Assembly: GCA_023412455.1 (NCBI GenBank)
Contig: JAEYNQ010000039.1
Coordinates: 1-8,290, forward strand
Length of the DNA: 8,290 nt
Direction: 5' to 3'
DNA from: Bacillota bacterium
GTDB taxonomy: Bacteria > Bacillota > Clostridia > Lachnospirales > Cellulosilyticaceae
Below the pieces are notes generated by a model. That model had not been told where the DNA came from, did not search any database, and saw only the letters and a list, made by a program, of their open reading frames with translations. A program made the position numbers and the translations under genes. This document shows, piece after piece, positions 6,529 through 8,290 of the stretch (its first letter is position 1; each line of letters opens with the position of its first letter).

Positions 6529-6771
6529 CTATCTCCCTTTTATTAATTCACATGCCCATTCATAATCTCTTTTATGAACATAAATGTAATACATATAATT
6601 AAATTTTGAATCCTCTCCAAAAATACCCCGCCTTTTGTAATTACTACCACAAGCATTTATAACCTTAAATGTATATTTAATTGAATGGACTGCAAGTACA
6701 CTACGTATGTCTGCAAAATCTGACATAGAGTACCCCATATAAACTTCTTTCCTATTCCAAAAGGTTAGCAT
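6529..6771 (-). CDS. Small DUF2007-like protein of unknown function
   Basis: I prefer the start ATG 6771 (80 aa) because AGAGAGG lies nine bases upstream. ATG 6795 (88 aa) has only a weak site. The protein reads LTFWNRKEVYMGYSMSDFAD, then IRSVLAVHSIKYTFKVI, a pattern like the small alpha/beta fold called DUF2007 (a predicted signal-transducing domain). It ends with YIYVHKRDYEWACELIKG. It has no membrane helix or signal peptide. It follows the membrane-protein gene by about 55 bp with no terminator between, so it is probably the third gene of the XRE operon. The family assignment is by recollection of pattern only. Confidence 0.6.
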   Translation of the reverse strand: MLTFWNRKEVYMGYSMSDFADIRSVLAVHSIKYTFKVINACGSNYKRRGIFGEDSKFNYMYYIYVHKRDYEWACELIKGR

Positions 6772-6826
6772 TTCTTCCGTCCTCTCTCTTATCATTAATA
6801 AATTACCCTATAAACTTTTAAACTTA

Positions 6827-7282
6827 TTAGAAATGACTATATATAAAATAAGCTCCTACTTTTATGAGAATGGCAATTGCCAGTATAGATGCAGAGGTAT
6901 AAAAGGCTATCGTATGGAAAAAAGCTGTGGTACATGTCATAAAAAGCAGCAGGACTAAGAGAATGTCTAGCACAATTCCTCCACTTTTATCATGCAAATA
7001 GAGCTTGCGTTCATCCTCTTCTATTTGCATCTGCTCCTTTAAAAGTTCCCTATCCTGTAAGAACTTTTTATTGTGAATAATACTATAGATGACATAGATT
7101 AATCCCCCAAAATAGATAAAGCGGCTTGTATTTTCTTCGAGTTCAGTCATAATCCTAGGGTTCTCACCACCTAACCCACTAATAAGAAACAAGTAGGCCA
7201 ACATGCCAAAAAGAATAAGCCATAAAATACGAATACGCCCTATGATTTTTTCTTTATAGTTTAGATGATCAAATCTCTTCAT
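6827..7282 (-). CDS. Four-helix membrane protein paired with XRE regulator
   Basis: The 151 aa protein has four predicted membrane helices (near 17-36, 54-70, 103-122 and 124-146). A charged stretch between the second and third pairs contains EEDERKLYLHDKSG (88-101), the DER...I..KS pattern common in small Firmicutes membrane proteins encoded behind XRE regulators. The start ATG 7282 overlaps the XRE gene by 14 bp, and GGGAGG lies nine bases before it inside that gene, so translation is coupled. The function is unknown. By analogy with similar pairs, the membrane protein may sense the envelope or control the regulator's activity, but that is inference. Confidence 0.75.
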   Translation of the reverse strand: MKRFDHLNYKEKIIGRIRILWLILFGMLAYLFLISGLGGENPRIMTELEENTSRFIYFGGLIYVIYSIIHNKKFLQDRELLKEQMQIEEDERKLYLHDKSGGIVLDILLVLLLFMTCTTAFFHTIAFYTSASILAIAILIKVGAYFIYSHF

Positions 7283-7499
7283 ATTTTTTGTCCTCCCATT
7301 TTATATTTTCTTCTAAACAACATAGATCCTCTACCGTAGTAGAGAAAACCTGTGCCAGCCGATAGGCAAGCATCAAGGAAGGATTATATTGTCCTTTTTC
7401 GATGGATAGGATTGTCCTAGCAGAAACATGGACCATCTCAGCAAGCTGTTGCTGGGTAAGTCCAGAGGCAAGGCGTAACTCTTTAACCCTTGTTTTCAT
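7269..7499 (-). CDS. Small XRE-family transcriptional regulator
   Basis: The 76 aa protein is almost entirely a Cro/C1-type helix-turn-helix: VKELRLASGLTQQQLAEMV (residues 5-23), then HVSARTILSIEKGQYNPSLM, with a short acidic tail. This is the size of the YgzD/Cro-like single-domain regulators. The frame extends to an upstream ATG at 7535, but AAGGAGG lies five to six bases before ATG 7499, and the longer version would put the start inside the palindromic operator, so 7499 is the start. It heads the operon with the membrane protein (14-bp overlap) and probably the DUF2007-like gene. The operator and promoter just upstream suggest that it represses its own transcription. It looks intact, unlike the other regulators in the window. 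Confidence 0.88.
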   Translation of the reverse strand: MKTRVKELRLASGLTQQQLAEMVHVSARTILSIEKGQYNPSLMLAYRLAQVFSTTVEDLCCLEENIKWEDKKYEEI

Positions 7500-7521
7500 T
7501 GTGTCCTCCTTTTTTATGAGT

Positions 7522-7549
7522 GAAGCTAACTTCATATGAAGTTGGCTTC
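7522..7549. promoter_or_regulatory. Palindromic operator for the XRE operon
   Basis: A 28-bp near-perfect palindrome has 13-base arms starting GAAGCTAACTTCA, a TA centre and one mismatch. It lies directly after the -10 box, over the expected transcription start, 22 bp before the XRE start codon. Its position and symmetry suit a dimeric XRE repressor binding its own promoter. That the adjacent XRE protein is the ligand is inference. Confidence 0.7.
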
Positions 7550-7578
7550 ATGATATACTAAAAGACTATAAACGTCAA
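7550..7578 (-). promoter_or_regulatory. Sigma-A promoter of the XRE operon
   Basis: On the minus strand a -35 TTGACG (7578-7573) and a -10 TATCAT (7555-7550) are separated by exactly 17 bp, each matching the consensus at five of six positions. The start site would fall within the palindrome. AT-rich sequence upstream could act as an UP element. Confidence 0.75.
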
Positions 7579-7579
7579 T

Positions 7580-7614
7580 AAATATTTATAATACATTAAA
7601 AATTATAAATATTT
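7580..7614. repeat. 13-bp AT-only inverted repeat upstream of the XRE promoter
   Basis: The arms at 7580-7592 and 7602-7614 are perfect inverted repeats made only of A and T, with a 9-nt spacer, just upstream of the -35 box of the XRE promoter. It may be a bend, an UP element or chance in AT-rich DNA. Confidence 0.5.
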
Positions 7615-7659
7615 TAGTATATTTTATAATTATAATTTTCACTTCTGTGGATATTTTTC

Positions 7660-8037
7660 TAAGTTTTTCATGGAAATGTTGAAAAAAAGTAACACTCAGT
7701 TCAGCCAGTATGATCAGCAGAGAGTAAAAGTCGCTGCACTTGGAGTCTTGGAAACAAACTCAAAACCCAAAGCATGCTTAAAAACAGGGTCTGATTTCAA
7801 CCTATGAACAAGTGCTTTAATGGTAGGGATCTGCTCAACTTGCATAGCAATAAGTGCCATGAGAAGCTGCTTCTTGGAATAACCTTTAGAACCTCTTCTA
7901 AAAAAGACTCAGGATACATTTGCAGAAAAAGTGTAAAATCAATAAAAGTCAAGAGAGCTTCAAGTTTTGTAATGGGCTTTAATTCATAAAATTCATCTAA
8001 AGTAATTAAAGATTGTTGTCGATACCTATTTTAACAG
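7660..8037 (-). pseudogene. Frameshifted N-terminal remnant of a DDE-type transposase
   Basis: The minus strand encodes successive pieces of an insertion-sequence transposase in different frames. The first, from about 8030, reads RYRQQSLITLDEFYELKPIT, then KLEALLTFIDF, and runs to a stop at 7797. The second, from about 7878, reads KKQLLMALIAMQVEQIPTIK, then ALVHRLKSDPVF, GFEF and KTPSAATF, and stops at 7714-7716. A weaker third piece may continue to about 7660. The block around ALVHRLKSD..F...GF....PS..TF is typical of the N-terminal domain of IS4/IS5/IS1182-like transposases; I cannot choose the family. An AAAGGAG (8042-8048) precedes a CTG at 8037, with an apparent loss of one A just after it. 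The catalytic DDE domain is missing, so the element is dead. No inverted terminal repeats were recognised. Confidence 0.75.
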
Positions 8038-8111
8038 TTTACTCCTTTCGATGTGGATTATTTGTTCAAAATATATATCGAATCGGGGTAGGCTGTTTTT
8101 ATATGTTTTAG

Positions 8112-8169
8112 AAAACTTTTATTATCAAGGCTTAAAAATTATGAAATTATCTCACTTAATATAAGTTTT
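8112..8169. repeat. Imperfect inverted repeat upstream of the transposase remnant
   Basis: The arms 8112-8124 and 8157-8169 match as inverted repeats at 12 of 13 positions, 32 nt apart. The rest of 8049-8180 is AT-rich with no gene I can support. It could be the outer end of the dead insertion sequence or chance. Confidence 0.3.
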
Positions 8170-8180
8170 GTTTGAATAAA

Positions 8181-8290
8181 TATCTCAAAACAAAAGATAG
8201 ACACTATTCTGTTTCCATAATAGTGTCTATCCTTTGTTTCCTTTATACCTTTTATGCTTTCATCCATAAGCCATGCTGGGTACAATAGAT
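8181..8290. repeat. 110-bp direct terminal repeat, right copy
   Basis: This copy is identical to 1-110 and ends at the window edge. On the minus strand it would be the end of another copy of the XRE/zinc-ribbon gene tail followed by its terminator. If the molecule is circular it is simply the same sequence read twice. Confidence 0.97.
8188..8239 (-). terminator. Second copy of the terminal-repeat terminator
   Basis: This is the same hairpin as at 8-59 (13-bp stem 8196-8208 with 8219-8231), within the right copy of the terminal repeat. Confidence 0.8.

Noticed and set aside
7269..7535. Longer XRE protein starting at 7535.
   Set aside because: The extra 12 codons would be encoded by the operator palindrome and ribosome binding site. 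AAGGAGG fits ATG 7499.
8035..8048. CTG as a shared unusual start codon for the transposase (8037) and the XRE pseudogene (378).
   Set aside because: Both genes are broken, both CTGs are followed by frame loss, and two cases are easily coincidence or point mutation of the original start.
1..8290. The segment as an autonomous plasmid or phage.
   Set aside because: Apart from the matching ends there is no replication initiator, partition, relaxase, integrase or structural phage gene, and no iteron-like repeats.
1..8290. CRISPR array, tRNA, rRNA or a known riboswitch.
   Set aside because: I saw no regularly spaced repeats, no cloverleaf with a TTCGANTCC-type arm, and no conserved riboswitch core.

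Overview
The window is AT-rich, uses strong AAGGAGG-type ribosome binding sites, and encodes families typical of low-GC anaerobic Firmicutes: VanW, VanZ, an SPL-type radical SAM protein, PadR, a CD3072/TudS-like desulfidase, and an XRE regulator with a C-terminal zinc ribbon. This suggests a Clostridia member (Lachnospirales or Clostridiales). The assignment rests on protein character only. Nearly everything is on the minus strand, so transcription mostly runs from high to low coordinates.

Layout from 1 to 8290. A 110-bp sequence containing a terminator occurs at both extreme ends (1-110 and 8181-8290). Next come a broken XRE/zinc-ribbon regulator (72-378), an intact VanW-family protein, and an intact radical SAM protein that probably shares its transcript. 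A LysR regulator without its DNA-binding domain (2315-3037) abuts the 3' part of azlD on the opposite strand (3033-3293). A bidirectional terminator and an intact VanZ membrane protein follow. An intergenic stretch holds a possible tiny plus-strand transcription unit (about 4114-4290). Then come a TudS-like desulfidase gene split by a one-base frameshift (4352-4970), a PadR regulator with an internal deletion (5243-5577), and an intact membrane-anchored metallo-beta-lactamase-fold protein. The next module is XRE regulator, four-helix membrane protein and small DUF2007-like protein (7499 down to 6529), with a recognisable promoter and palindromic operator. Last is a frameshifted transposase remnant (about 7660-8037).

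The main message is decay. Five host genes (the XRE/zinc-ribbon gene, lysR, azlD, tudS-like and padR) and one transposase are broken, mostly by deletions that removed defined parts, while their neighbours are intact. The clearest case is lysR/azlD: in related bacteria a LysR gene often sits divergent from azlCD, and one deletion taking the LysR helix-turn-helix, the shared promoter, azlC and the start of azlD explains what is seen. The best-preserved regulatory unit is the XRE operon, where the palindrome lies over the expected transcription start and suggests autoregulation.

The identical 110-bp ends mean either a circular molecule or assembly graph loop of 8180 bp, or a chromosomal segment flanked by direct repeats. 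No replication, partition or mobilisation gene is visible, so an autonomous plasmid is not supported. I see no convincing undescribed multi-gene system. The items most worth a second look are the short plus-strand unit, the possible +1 frameshift site in the desulfidase gene, and the pattern of regulator deletions.
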